Assembly: GCF_011250635.1 (NCBI RefSeq)
Contig: NZ_JAANNP010000002.1
Coordinates: 1 to 64,000 of the forward strand
DNA length: 64,000 bases
Reading direction: 5' to 3'
Source of the DNA: Motilibacter deserti
Lineage (GTDB): Bacteria > Actinomycetota > Actinomycetes > Motilibacterales > Motilibacteraceae
Program-made: the position numbers and the translations under genes
Shown: piece after piece, positions 52,645 to 61,182 of the stretch
Layout: each line of letters opens with the position of its first letter
Numbering within the stretch: position 1 is the first letter of the stretch
Notes under the pieces: generated by a model
What the model was told of the DNA's origin: nothing
What the model saw: only the letters and a program-made list of their open reading frames with translations
Database searches by the model: none

Positions 52645-53406
52645 TCAGACGAGCTCGCGCTCGCGGCCGGCCGCGAACGCGCTGAGCGCGCCGGTCGGGG
52701 CGAGGGCCCGCACGGCGTACCACGAGAGCAGCCCGGTCAGCAGCGCGCCGGAGACGACGACGATGCCGAGGTAGGCCAGCTTCCAGGCGACCGACCACAA
52801 CGGGTAGGAGTAGACCCAGTCGAGCGGGGCCGCACCCGCGCCGGCCAGCGCCCCCGCCGCGAGCGCGACGCCGAGCGTCCAGCGCCGGTAGCCGGTGGCG
52901 GCGAAGGCGCACTCGGCCAGCAGCCCCTGCACCAGCCCGTAGACGATGACCGCGGGGCCGAACTGGCTGAAGAGCATCCACTCGACGGTCGCGGCGACCA
53001 GCTCGGCGAAGACGGCGGCGCCGGGCCGGCGCACGATGAGCGGCACGAGCGCGGCGGGCAGGAACCACATGCCGTAGATCAGCGCCTGCCCGGGCGGGAA
53101 GGCGACGAACGCCGGCTTGACGGCGTCCCAGAGGTAGGCCCACGCCCAGAAGACGACGCCGCAGGCCACCGAGAGGACGGCGGCGACGACGATGTCGACG
53201 GTGCGCCAGGGGGCGGCCGATCGGCTGGCCCGGACGCCGCGCGTGACGAGGCCGGCGCCGACGGCCACGACGAGCGCGCCGCCGATCGCCGCCGAGCGGG
53301 GCTGGTCGTAGGCGAGGACGAGCAGCAGCGTGACGGCGCCGAGGACGACGCCGACCGCTGCGTCCAGCGGCCGCAGTGGGCCGCCGTGCGGGATGGTGAG
53401 GCTCAT
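52645..53406 (-). CDS. ECF importer substrate-binding subunit, YkoE type (thiamine/HMP)
   Basis: A 253-residue integral membrane S component. About six hydrophobic segments (VGVVLGAVTLLLVLAY, IVVAAVLSVACGVVFWAWAY, IYGMWFLPAALVPLI, VATVEWMLFSQFGPAVIVYG and others) match the YkoE family. It captures a thiamine-pathway compound, probably HMP or thiamine, as shown by the TPP riboswitch upstream. ATG 53406 is chosen: AGGAGGG lies 9 nt upstream, while TTG 53412 would be too close. It is followed by the ATPase and T-subunit genes. Confidence 0.9.
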   Translation of the reverse strand: MSLTIPHGGPLRPLDAAVGVVLGAVTLLLVLAYDQPRSAAIGGALVVAVGAGLVTRGVRASRSAAPWRTVDIVVAAVLSVACGVVFWAWAYLWDAVKPAFVAFPPGQALIYGMWFLPAALVPLIVRRPGAAVFAELVAATVEWMLFSQFGPAVIVYGLVQGLLAECAFAATGYRRWTLGVALAAGALAGAGAAPLDWVYSYPLWSVAWKLAYLGIVVVSGALLTGLLSWYAVRALAPTGALSAFAAGRERELV

Positions 53407-53414
53407 GAGCAAGT

Positions 53415-53440
53415 CCCTCCTGCGGGTAGTCCGAGGAGGG
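53415..53440 (-). promoter_or_regulatory. ribosome site of ykoE-like gene with anti-Shine-Dalgarno partner
   Basis: On the minus strand CCCTCCT (53440-53434) can pair with the ribosome site AGGAGGG (53421-53415) across a 12-nt loop. A larger hairpin at about 53474-53514 lies between it and the riboswitch. The pair is a natural expression platform that masks the ribosome site. Confidence 0.65.
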
Positions 53441-53525
53441 GAGCGGTTGGCCGAGCATGACGACTGACGAGCCCCGCGACAGCGGGACGCCCGTCGGGGG
53501 CGTCCGCGGTCGCGAGGATGGACCG

Positions 53526-53606
53526 ACTCCCTGCGCCGGCATGATCCGGATCAGGTTCGAGGGTCTGCGGGTCCTTCCCGCACTCTCAGCGCTGCAGCGC
53601 TCCCCT
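53526..53606 (-). ncRNA. TPP (thiamine pyrophosphate) riboswitch
   Basis: The minus-strand RNA has the conserved TPP aptamer parts in order: GGGGAGC near its 5' end (53606), GCTGAGAGTGC, a short P3-side hairpin, ACCC, then GAACCTGATCCGGATCATG and CCGGCGCAGGGA near 53527. The core GCTGAGA and GAACCTGAT elements are unmistakable. It lies ~120 nt before the YkoE-type gene, so it turns off the importer when TPP is plentiful. Confidence 0.96.
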
Positions 53607-53665
53607 GCGGTGTTGCGCCGCGAGACTAGCTCAGGACCCGGCGGCCGCTGCCGATAGGGGCCGTC

Positions 53666-55900
53666 ATGCGTAGGGCGGGCTCCCGGGGGGAGCCACTGGA
53701 CCGGCGGGTCGCGGCGGGGCGGGCGGCCGCCTGCTTCGGCGGCGTCGCGTCGGTGTCGACCGGCATGGCGGCCGCGACGATGCTGCACGGGCCGGCCCGG
53801 GTCTACACCTCGGCGCTGGCGGCGTTCGTCGCCGTGCTCGCCGTGGTGCTGTGGCGGCTGCCGTGGGACCGGTGGCCGCAGCGGGCGCTGCTCGCCATCG
53901 TCCCCGTCGCCAGCGTGCTCATCGGCTTCGGCAACTGGGCCAGCCCCAACCCCTACGACGCCGTCATCTTCTTCGTCGTGCTCACGCTCTGGGTGGGGGC
54001 CACCCAACCGCGCGGCACGAGCGTCGCGGTGCTCCCGGTGCTCGCCGTGGGCTATTGGTGGCCGCTCCACCTGGTCGCGGGCGACGACCGCGAGCGGCAC
54101 CTGCTGAACTCGTCGATGGGCTACTTCGTCCTGATCGTCATCGTGCTCGGCGAGGCGACGGCGTGGGCGATGGGCCGCATGCGTGCGGTCACCGCCGAGC
54201 TGCGCGCGCACGACGAGCGCCGGTTCGCCGCCCTGGTGGAGAACGCCTCCGACGTCACCGTGCTGCTCGACGCCGACGGCCGGATCACGTACGCCAGCCC
54301 GTCGGTCCGCTCGATCCACGGCGTCGACCCCGCCGACCTGCTGGGAGTGGCGTTCGGCGACGCCCTGGCCGAGACCGTGCACCCCGAGGACCGGGACCGT
54401 GCCGTCGCCGCGCTGCGGGCGGCCTTCGAGCACGGGACGGCGACCACCACCCTGCACGTGCGCGCCGTCGACGGCGACGGTGGGTGGCGGGAGATGGAGT
54501 GGGCCGTCGCCGACCACCGCGCGGACGCGGTCCTCGGCGGCGTGGTCGTGACCGCGCGCGACGTCACCGAGCGGCGCCGGCTCGAGCGGGCGCTGCGCGA
54601 GCAGGCGCTGCACGACCAGCTGACCGGGCTGGCGAACCGCGCGCTGCTCGGCGAGCGCATGCAGCACGCGCGCGGCGAGGGCCGGGCCGTCGCCGTCCTC
54701 TACTGCGACGTCGACGGGTTCAAGCCCGTGAACGACAGGTTCGGCCACGAGCACGGTGACCGGGCGCTGCGCGAGACCGCTCGCCGCCTCGTCCTGGCCG
54801 CGGGGCCCGGGGCCACCGTGGCGCGCCTCGGTGGGGACGAGTTCGCGGTGCTGCTGCCCGACGCCGACGAGGAGGAGGGCCTGCGGGTCGGGCGCCGGCT
54901 GGTCGAGCAGATGGCGCTCCCGGTGGAGCTGGCCGGGGCCGGCGTGGCGCGACTGGGCGTCAGCGTCGGGCTCGCCACCGGGCCGGCACCGTTGTCCGCG
55001 CGCCCGGTCCTGCCCGAGGAGGAGGACCTGCTCGTCGCGGCCGACATCGCGATGTACGCCGCCAAGTCCGCCGGCGGCTCCGACGTGCTCGCCTACCGGC
55101 CTTCGATGCGGGAGAGCCGCGACGGGCAGGCGGCCCTGCGCACCGCCCTGCCGTCGGCGATCGACGGGGGCGAGCTGCGGCTGGACTACCAGCCCGTGGT
55201 CGGCCTGGCGACGGGCGAGCTGCTCGGGGTGGAGGCGCTGATCCGCTGGGACCACCCGACGCTCGGGTCGCTCGCGCCCGCCGACTTCCTGCGCGAGGTG
55301 TCCGTCGCCGGGCTCGGCGCGCGGCTGGGGCGGTGGGTCGTCGGCGCGGCCTGCCGGGAGCTGGCTGCGGCGCGCGAGCAGGGGCCGGCGCTGGCGACGG
55401 CGTACGTCAGCGTGAACGTCTGCCGGGCCCACGCGTCGAGCCCGCACTTCGTCGACGACGTCCTGGGCGCGCTGTCGGACGCCGGGCTGCCGCCCGACGC
55501 GCTCGTGGTCGAGCTCCCGGCCTGCGGCGACCTGGGCGCGCCCGACGTGCTCGCGCGGCTCCGGGCGCTGCACGCCGCCGGGGTGAGGTTCGCGCTGGAC
55601 GAGATCGGCACCGGCCGCTGGTCGCTGGCCGACCTGCAGCGGCTGCCGCTCGCGATGCTCAAGACCGAGCCGGGTGTCGGCGGGGCAGGCGCGGCGCCGG
55701 ACGAGCCCGCGCTGCTCCCGCTGGTCACCGGCCTCGCCCGCCAGCTCGGGGTCGAGGTCGTCGCGCTGGGGGTGGAGTCGGCGGCAGCGGCCGCGCGGCT
55801 GCGCGCGCTGGGCGTGGACGCCGGTCAGGGCTACCACTTCGGGGCGCCGGGCGGGTTGCGCGAGCTGGCCGCCGTCGGGGTGGGGGCGCAGGGGGCCTAA
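53666..55900 (+). CDS. membrane PAS-GGDEF-EAL protein, EAL domain degenerate
   Basis: A 744-residue cyclic-di-GMP protein. It has an N-terminal membrane region of about five helices (residues ~20-170), a PAS domain (about 185-305), GGDEF with intact [11 protein letters not shown] (about 315-475) and EAL (about 480-744) with EALIRW. The EAL site is altered: DDFG reads DEIG, and the Glu in the usual AEGVE is Leu (ALGVE). It thus may make c-di-GMP but probably not cleave it. The start ATG 53666 has no strong ribosome site. It is divergent from the riboswitch-controlled operon. Confidence 0.9.
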   Translation: MRRAGSRGEPLDRRVAAGRAAACFGGVASVSTGMAAATMLHGPARVYTSALAAFVAVLAVVLWRLPWDRWPQRALLAIVPVASVLIGFGNWASPNPYDAVIFFVVLTLWVGATQPRGTSVAVLPVLAVGYWWPLHLVAGDDRERHLLNSSMGYFVLIVIVLGEATAWAMGRMRAVTAELRAHDERRFAALVENASDVTVLLDADGRITYASPSVRSIHGVDPADLLGVAFGDALAETVHPEDRDRAVAALRAAFEHGTATTTLHVRAVDGDGGWREMEWAVADHRADAVLGGVVVTARDVTERRRLERALREQALHDQLTGLANRALLGERMQHARGEGRAVAVLYCDVDGFKPVNDRFGHEHGDRALRETARRLVLAAGPGATVARLGGDEFAVLLPDADEEEGLRVGRRLVEQMALPVELAGAGVARLGVSVGLATGPAPLSARPVLPEEEDLLVAADIAMYAAKSAGGSDVLAYRPSMRESRDGQAALRTALPSAIDGGELRLDYQPVVGLATGELLGVEALIRWDHPTLGSLAPADFLREVSVAGLGARLGRWVVGAACRELAAAREQGPALATAYVSVNVCRAHASSPHFVDDVLGALSDAGLPPDALVVELPACGDLGAPDVLARLRALHAAGVRFALDEIGTGRWSLADLQRLPLAMLKTEPGVGGAGAAPDEPALLPLVTGLARQLGVEVVALGVESAAAAARLRALGVDAGQGYHFGAPGGLRELAAVGVGAQGA

Positions 55901-56006
55901 GCCTTCTTGGTCACGCGTGGGGCAAGGCGCTCAGCTCCGCCGCGGCCCGGCCGAATGGGAGGGAAGCGACACGTCGGGTGGCGCACGAGACCTGAAGGAG
56001 TCCGTG

Positions 56007-57566
56007 ATGTCGTTGTTCCGTGGGGGGCGAGGCGATGTGGCTGCGGCCGCGGCCTTTCCCCAGCCGCGTGACGTCGAGGCGATCGAGGAGGTCCTCTCCG
56101 CGCTGGACAGCGGCGTCACCGACGACGTGGACGCCCACCGCAAGGTGACCGACGGGTTCGTGCGCGCGCTGGGCTTCGAGTACGGCGCGGTGTGGCTGCC
56201 CGCCGACGGCAACGGCTACTGGCTGGCGGGGGAGTCGGGCACCCTCGTCGCCGAGCTCACGGCGGCCGGCGCCGGAGACCGCACCGACGCGGCAGCCAAG
56301 GGCCTGGTGGCCGAGGCGATCCGCACCCGGCGCCCCGTCATGGTCCACGGCGACGAGTCGGCGCCGGCCTGCCTGCGGTGGACGGCGGCCCGTGCCGCCG
56401 GCATGGTGACCGGCTGCGCGATGCCGGTCATCGAGGACGGCAAGGTCATCTCCGTCAAGGAGTTCTACACGCGCGGCGAGCTGCCGTTCTTCGGCCCCCG
56501 CGCGGAGAAGTGGGAGGCGCTCGAGCGCCTGGTGTCGCGCGCCCGTCACGGCGCGGTAGCGACCGCCCAGCTGCGCGAGACGCTGAGCGACCGGGCCGCG
56601 GTCACCGAGGTGGTCAGCAAGGTCTCCGCAGCCAAGGACGAGCAGTCGGCCCTGCGGATCGCGCTCGACACCGTGCGCAGCGCCTTCGGCTGGCAGTACG
56701 GCTCGTTCTGGGCACTCGACGAGGAGGCGGGCGTGCTGCGCTTCGCCGTCGAGTCCGGCACCGCCGGTGACGAGTTCCGCAAGGTGACCCTCGCCGCTTC
56801 GTTCGCCGAGGGCGTCGGCCTGTCCGGGCGCGCCTGGCGCTCCCGCGACCTCGTCTTCGTCCGCGACCTCGCCGAGGTGACCGACTGCGTCCGGGCGCCC
56901 AGCGCCCAGCGTGCCGGGGTGAAGTCCGGCGTCTGCTTCCCGATCATGTCGGGCGACCGCGTGGTCGGCACGATGGACTTCTTCGTCACCCGGACGATCG
57001 AGCTGTCCGAGACGCGGGCGTCGGCGCTGCGCAACGTCCAGCAGCTCGTCTCGCAGCGGCTGGACATCCTGCGCCGGGCCGAGGACGACCAGCGCAACGC
57101 CGCGTCGCTCCTCGAGACGGTCAGCCAGCTGCGCGAGGCGGGCGAGGACGCCGGCCGTGTCGCCGCCGAGGCGGTCGGTCGCGCGTCGGTGATGACCACC
57201 GAGGTCGACGCGCTGGGCCAGGCGTCCGCCGCGATCGGCGACGTCATCAAGATCATCTCGAACATCGCCGACCAGACGAACCTGCTGGCGCTCAACGCGA
57301 CGATCGAGGCCGCGCGCGCCGGCGAGGTCGGGCGCGGCTTCGCGGTCGTGGCCGGTGAGGTCAAGGACCTCGCGCGCGAGACCGCGTCCGCGACGCAGCG
57401 GGTGACGGACCAGATCGCGGGCATCCAGGCCAGCAGCCAGTCCGTGTCCGCCGGCATCCATGCCACGAGCGAGATCATCGGCCAGCTCGACGCCGTGCAG
57501 GCCCGGATCGTCGAGGCCCTGGAGGCGCAGGCCCTGATGGCGCAGGCCTTCGAGACCCAGCACTGA
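56007..57566 (+). CDS. soluble GAF-GAF-MCP signalling protein
   Basis: A 519-residue chemotaxis-receptor-like protein without TM helices. Two GAF domains (about 25-175 and 200-345, [20 protein letters not shown]) are followed by a short MCP signalling helix bundle (about 365-519). The conserved tip is [20 protein letters not shown] and [21 protein letters not shown] and most of the methylation helices are missing. GAAGGAG lies 7-13 nt before ATG 56007. No che genes lie in the window, so the partner CheA/CheW is elsewhere. Confidence 0.9.
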   Translation: MSLFRGGRGDVAAAAAFPQPRDVEAIEEVLSALDSGVTDDVDAHRKVTDGFVRALGFEYGAVWLPADGNGYWLAGESGTLVAELTAAGAGDRTDAAAKGLVAEAIRTRRPVMVHGDESAPACLRWTAARAAGMVTGCAMPVIEDGKVISVKEFYTRGELPFFGPRAEKWEALERLVSRARHGAVATAQLRETLSDRAAVTEVVSKVSAAKDEQSALRIALDTVRSAFGWQYGSFWALDEEAGVLRFAVESGTAGDEFRKVTLAASFAEGVGLSGRAWRSRDLVFVRDLAEVTDCVRAPSAQRAGVKSGVCFPIMSGDRVVGTMDFFVTRTIELSETRASALRNVQQLVSQRLDILRRAEDDQRNAASLLETVSQLREAGEDAGRVAAEAVGRASVMTTEVDALGQASAAIGDVIKIISNIADQTNLLALNATIEAARAGEVGRGFAVVAGEVKDLARETASATQRVTDQIAGIQASSQSVSAGIHATSEIIGQLDAVQARIVEALEAQALMAQAFETQH

Positions 57567-57580
57567 CGCTCGGACACCTC

Positions 57581-57615
57581 GGAGCGGAAGGCCTGCCCGG
57601 CAGGCCTTCCGCTCC
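57581..57615 (+). terminator. very strong terminator after the MCP-like gene
   Basis: GGAGCGGAAGGCCTGCC and GGCAGGCCTTCCGCTCC are perfect complements (17 bp) around a central C. It begins 14 nt after the stop codon. Confidence 0.9.
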
Positions 57616-57772
57616 GCTGCGTTGGCGGGCGCGCAGGCCAGCGGCCTTCTTGCCCTGCCGGTGAAGCTGCTTCCCGCGGCGGACCGCGGCGGTCGCGGGC
57701 GGCGCTGGCCCACCTGTTGCCACGGCGAAGGAGTTGGCCCTACTCTCCAGCTGTCCAACATTTGGGAGTCTG

Positions 57773-58462
57773 ATGTCCCTCGTCGCCCCGCAGCGCTCCG
57801 CGCCGCTGTCCGCGCAGGTCGCGGACCAGCTGCGCGCGCTGATCGCCGACGGCAGCTGGCCGCTCGGCTCGCGGATCCCCGCGGAGCACCGGCTCACCGA
57901 GCAGCTCGGTGTCAGCCGCGGCACGGTCCGCGAGGCGCTGCGCGCGCTCGTCCACACCGGCCTGCTCGAGGCGCGGCCGGGCGACGGCACCTACGTGCGC
58001 GCCGACAGCGAGCTGCGCGTGTCGCTCGGGCGGCGAGTGGCGGCGGGCGACCTGCGCGACGCCTTCGAGGTCCGCGCGCTGCTCGAGCGGGCCGGCGCGC
58101 GCCACGCGGCCGAGCGGGCGACCGCCGACGACATCGCACACCTGCGCGCGCTGCTGGACGCCCGCCACGAGGCCAAGACGGCCGGGGCGCTGGAGCGGTT
58201 CGCCGAAGCGGACTTCGCCTTCCACCGTGCGGTCGTCGCGGCCGGGGGCAACGTCCTGCTCACCGAGCTCTACGAGTACCTCACGTCGCCGATCACCCGC
58301 ACGATCAGCGAGAGCGCGGCGCTGCACGAGGACGGGGGCGTCCACGCTCGCCACTCCGAGCTGCTCGACGCCGTCGCCGGGCACGACCCCGACGCCGCCG
58401 AGGCGTGCGCCGCCGCGCTGCTGGCCGAGGGCCAGGCCGCGCTCCCGACGCCCGACCGGTAG
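57773..58462 (+). CDS. GntR/FadR family transcriptional regulator
   Basis: A 229-residue regulator with an N-terminal winged helix (LSAQVADQLRALIADGSWPL, LTEQLGVSRGTVREALRAL) and a C-terminal FCD effector domain (FEVRALLERAGARHAAER, DFAFHRAVVAAGGN, HSELLDAVAGHD). Metal-binding Asp/His pattern of FCD is visible. ATG 57773 has GGGAG close upstream; CCAACATTTGG at 57756-57766 is a possible operator over the ribosome region. It precedes the MFS carrier by ~88 bp on the same strand and probably controls it. Confidence 0.92.
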   Translation: MSLVAPQRSAPLSAQVADQLRALIADGSWPLGSRIPAEHRLTEQLGVSRGTVREALRALVHTGLLEARPGDGTYVRADSELRVSLGRRVAAGDLRDAFEVRALLERAGARHAAERATADDIAHLRALLDARHEAKTAGALERFAEADFAFHRAVVAAGGNVLLTELYEYLTSPITRTISESAALHEDGGVHARHSELLDAVAGHDPDAAEACAAALLAEGQAALPTPDR

Positions 58463-58550
58463 CGCTGCCACACGCGTACCCCGGCCGACCGCACCTCCAC
58501 CCGCCGCACCAGCCCGCCGCCCTCAGCCGACCGCAGGAGACGACGCCCCG

Positions 58551-59765
58551 ATGACCGCCACCGCCCCGACCGCCCCGGCGCTGCCGGCGCGCAGCACCCG
58601 CACCGTGCTGCTGGTGGTCGGGATCCTCCTCATCGGCGCCAACATGCGCGCCTCGCTCACGAGCGTCGGCCCGCTCCTCGACGACCTGCGGCTGGACACC
58701 GGGCTCTCGAGCGCCGCGGGTGGCCTGCTCACCGCGCTTCCGCTGCTCGCCTTCGCCCTGCTCTCTCCGGTCGCCCCGGTCGTCGCCTCCAAGGTGGGGA
58801 TGGAGCGCACGCTCTGGGGCGCGCTGCTGCTGCTGACCGCCGGCATCGTGCTGCGCTCGGTCCCGGTGACGGGGGCGATCTGGGTGGGCACGGCGCTGCT
58901 CGGCTGTGCGATCTCCTTCTTCAACGTGCTGCTGCCGAGCCTGGTCAAGCGCGACTTCGCCGGCAAGGCCGCGCTGGTGATCGGGTCCTACGCCGCCACC
59001 CAGACCGTCGTGGGCGCGATCGCCTCGGGCATCGCCGTGCCCATGGCGGGCGACGAGCCCGACGGGTGGCGGCTCGCGCTGGGCTTCTGGGCGGGCGCGA
59101 GTGCGATCGCCGCGGCGTTCTGGGTGCCGCAGCTGCGCTCGACGACGCGGCCGATGCACGCGCGGGCGGCCGCCCTCGACCCGAGCCCGGACTACCGCTC
59201 GCCGTGGCGCAGCGCGCTCGGGTGGCAGGTCACCGCGTTCATGGGCCTGCACTCGCTGGTGTTCTACGACGTCATCGCGTGGCTGCCCTCGATCGTGCAC
59301 GACGAGGGGATCTCCGAGACGACGGCCGGCTGGTACCTCTTCGTCTACCAGGTCGTCGCCGTGCTCTCGAACCTCAGCACCCCGTTCCTGATGCGGCGCT
59401 TCCCCGACCAGCGGACGCTCGGCGCGCTGTGCTCGACGCTGATCCTGATCGGCACGGCCGGGCTGCTCGTCGCACCGGGCGCGGCGCTGCTCTGGGTCGT
59501 CTTCGCCGGGCTCGGCGCCGGTGTCGCGCTCGTGCTGACACTGACGCTGTTCGGCCTGCGCACGGTGCACCACGGGCAGGCCGCCGCGCTCTCGGGCATG
59601 GCCCAGTGCGTGGGCTACACGCTCGCGGCCGCCGGCCCGGTGGTCATCGGCGCGCTCCACGACGCCAGCGACGGCTGGACCGTCCCGCTGTCGCTCCTGA
59701 CCGCCCTGGCCGCGGTACAGGTCGTGTTCGCGGTGCTGTCCGGGCGTCAGCGCGTCATCGGCTGA
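58551..59765 (+). CDS. MFS transporter, CynX/NimT family
   Basis: A 404-residue 12-helix carrier of the CynX/NimT family (cyanate or 2-nitroimidazole type). Family markers are the start GILLIGANMRASLTSVGPLL, LLSPVAPVVASKVGMERT and the middle RSPWRSALGWQVTAFMGLHS. Substrate is inferred only from family and could be an organic anion or drug. ATG 58551 has AGGAGA ~12 nt upstream. It is preceded by the GntR regulator; its end overlaps the convergent PRC-barrel gene by 11 bp. Confidence 0.9.
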   Translation: MTATAPTAPALPARSTRTVLLVVGILLIGANMRASLTSVGPLLDDLRLDTGLSSAAGGLLTALPLLAFALLSPVAPVVASKVGMERTLWGALLLLTAGIVLRSVPVTGAIWVGTALLGCAISFFNVLLPSLVKRDFAGKAALVIGSYAATQTVVGAIASGIAVPMAGDEPDGWRLALGFWAGASAIAAAFWVPQLRSTTRPMHARAAALDPSPDYRSPWRSALGWQVTAFMGLHSLVFYDVIAWLPSIVHDEGISETTAGWYLFVYQVVAVLSNLSTPFLMRRFPDQRTLGALCSTLILIGTAGLLVAPGAALLWVVFAGLGAGVALVLTLTLFGLRTVHHGQAAALSGMAQCVGYTLAAAGPVVIGALHDASDGWTVPLSLLTALAAVQVVFAVLSGRQRVIG

Positions 59766-60486
59766 CCCGCTCCTCCTCCGTCGTCAGCTCGATCCGCTCC
59801 TTGCGGACGGGGGCGGTGACGGTGGCGTCCGTCGTCTCGGGCTCGACGACGACGCGCACCCGCTCGACCGGCACGGTCTCGAGGGTGACGACCGGGCGCT
59901 CGGCGTAGAGCACGAGGACCTGCTCACGGGGCTGGAACTCGGTGCCGTCGGCGGGCGCGCGGAGGGTGTCGGACTCCTCGACGGGCTCGCTCACCAGGCG
60001 GACCTTCTCCCGGCGGACCTGGACCGTCACCGTCTCGGTCTCCGTGACGACGTACTTCTCGACCCGGGCGCGGGCGCCGACGACCGTCTCGACGCCGGTC
60101 ACGAGCCGCTCCTCCGAGCGGGTCATGGCGTCATCGGTGGCCTCGAGGCCCGACTCGGCGGAGCGCGCCTGCGCGCCGGTGCCGTAGTACGCGTAGAGCG
60201 CATCCTCCTCCTCGGGCGCGATGTGCCCGCTGTCGACGCTCACGTCGGGGCTCTCGCGCACGAGGTCGCGGGGGTAGGGCAGCGCCAGCCCCTCGGGCGT
60301 GACCTCGGCCCCCGCGAGCGGGACCACCCGGTCGCGGGCGCCGAGGAGCCCGGTGCGGACAGTCGCCCACTTCGGCTCCCCGGAGCTGTCGTCGAGGAAG
60401 GCCTGCACGACCTCGCCGATCCGCTCGCCTTCGGCGGAGTACGCGTCGTGGCCCAGCAGGGCCTGCGCCTGGTCGCGAGAGATCAT
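59755..60486 (-). CDS. PRC-barrel and DUF2382 domain protein
   Basis: A 243-residue soluble protein. The N-terminal PRC-barrel (about 1-110, AEGERIGEVVQAFLDDSSGE) precedes DUF2382 (about 125-235, RSEERLVTGVETVVGARARV, LYAERPVVTLETVPVERVRV). DUF2382 proteins are stress-linked, with no known activity. ATG 60486 has AAGGAGG 6-12 nt upstream. A GGTT-N16-GGGAAG motif on the minus strand (60565-60540) resembles a weak SigB-like promoter. Confidence 0.88.
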   Translation of the reverse strand: MISRDQAQALLGHDAYSAEGERIGEVVQAFLDDSSGEPKWATVRTGLLGARDRVVPLAGAEVTPEGLALPYPRDLVRESPDVSVDSGHIAPEEEDALYAYYGTGAQARSAESGLEATDDAMTRSEERLVTGVETVVGARARVEKYVVTETETVTVQVRREKVRLVSEPVEESDTLRAPADGTEFQPREQVLVLYAERPVVTLETVPVERVRVVVEPETTDATVTAPVRKERIELTTEEERVSR

Positions 60487-60588
60487 CGCCGTTCCTCCTT
60501 GATGGGCGGGCGGGCCGTGCCCGCGCTGCGCCATCCGGCCTTCCCGGTGGCGCGCGAGCGCAACCGTCGGCGCAGGAGCCTGCGGCGG

Positions 60589-61182
60589 TCAGCGCAGCCG
60601 GTCGTCGGGCGCCGTCCCCGGGCGCCCGGAGCCGTCAGCCGCGCTGTCCGCGGCCGCCGGCTCGCGGGCGGCGAGCGCCCGGCGCTCGTCCTTCTCCTCG
60701 AGCTCCTCGAGCATCGCCCGCAGCTCACTGCGCAGGAAGTCGCGGGTGGCGACCTCGCCGAGCGCGATGCGCAGCGCCGCGACCTCGCGGGTGAGGTACT
60801 CGGTGTCGGCGATGTTGCGCTCACTGCGCGCCCGGTCCTGCTCCCACTGGACGCGGTCGCGGTCGGTCTGCCGGTTCTGGGCGAGCAGGATCAGCGGCGC
60901 GGCGTACGACGCCTGCAGCGAGAGCATCAGCGTGAGGAAGATGAAGGGGTACTCGTCGAAGCGCAGGCTCTCCGGGGCGACGGCGTTCCACACCACCCAG
61001 GTGAGGACGATCGCCGTCATGTAGCCGATGAAGGTCCACGTGCCGAGGAAGCGCGCGACCCGCTCGGACAAGGCTCCGAAGGCGTCCGGGTCGTACGTCG
61101 GGCGCGGCACCCCGCGCCGGCGGGACTCGCGCGGGACGTCCAGCCCGGGCCGCGCGTGCGCCGTACGCCGCTCACGAGCCAC
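60589..61182 (-). CDS. DUF1003 family membrane protein
   Basis: A 197-residue protein with two TM helices (TFIGYMTAIVLTWVVWNAVA and EYPFIFLTLMLSLQASYAAPLILLA) separated by a short loop, then a helical QNRQTDRDRVQWEQDRARSE tail that is the DUF1003 signature. Function is unknown. GTG 61182 overlaps the end of the MgtE-like gene by 11 bp, so they are co-translated. The C-terminus is a variable acidic/Arg-rich region. Confidence 0.9.
   Translation of the reverse strand: MARERRTAHARPGLDVPRESRRRGVPRPTYDPDAFGALSERVARFLGTWTFIGYMTAIVLTWVVWNAVAPESLRFDEYPFIFLTLMLSLQASYAAPLILLAQNRQTDRDRVQWEQDRARSERNIADTEYLTREVAALRIALGEVATRDFLRSELRAMLEELEEKDERRALAAREPAAADSAADGSGRPGTAPDDRLR

Noticed and set aside
51182-55837. 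A 1551-codon open frame on the minus strand
   Set aside because: Only the last 487 codons encode the double ATPase. The rest is antisense to the GGDEF/EAL gene and runs through the riboswitch and the S-component gene; open antisense frames are expected at this GC content.
57756-57766. CCAACATTTGG as a firm GntR operator
   Set aside because: Only 4-bp half-sites and not a clear FadR consensus; kept as a remark in the gene entry.
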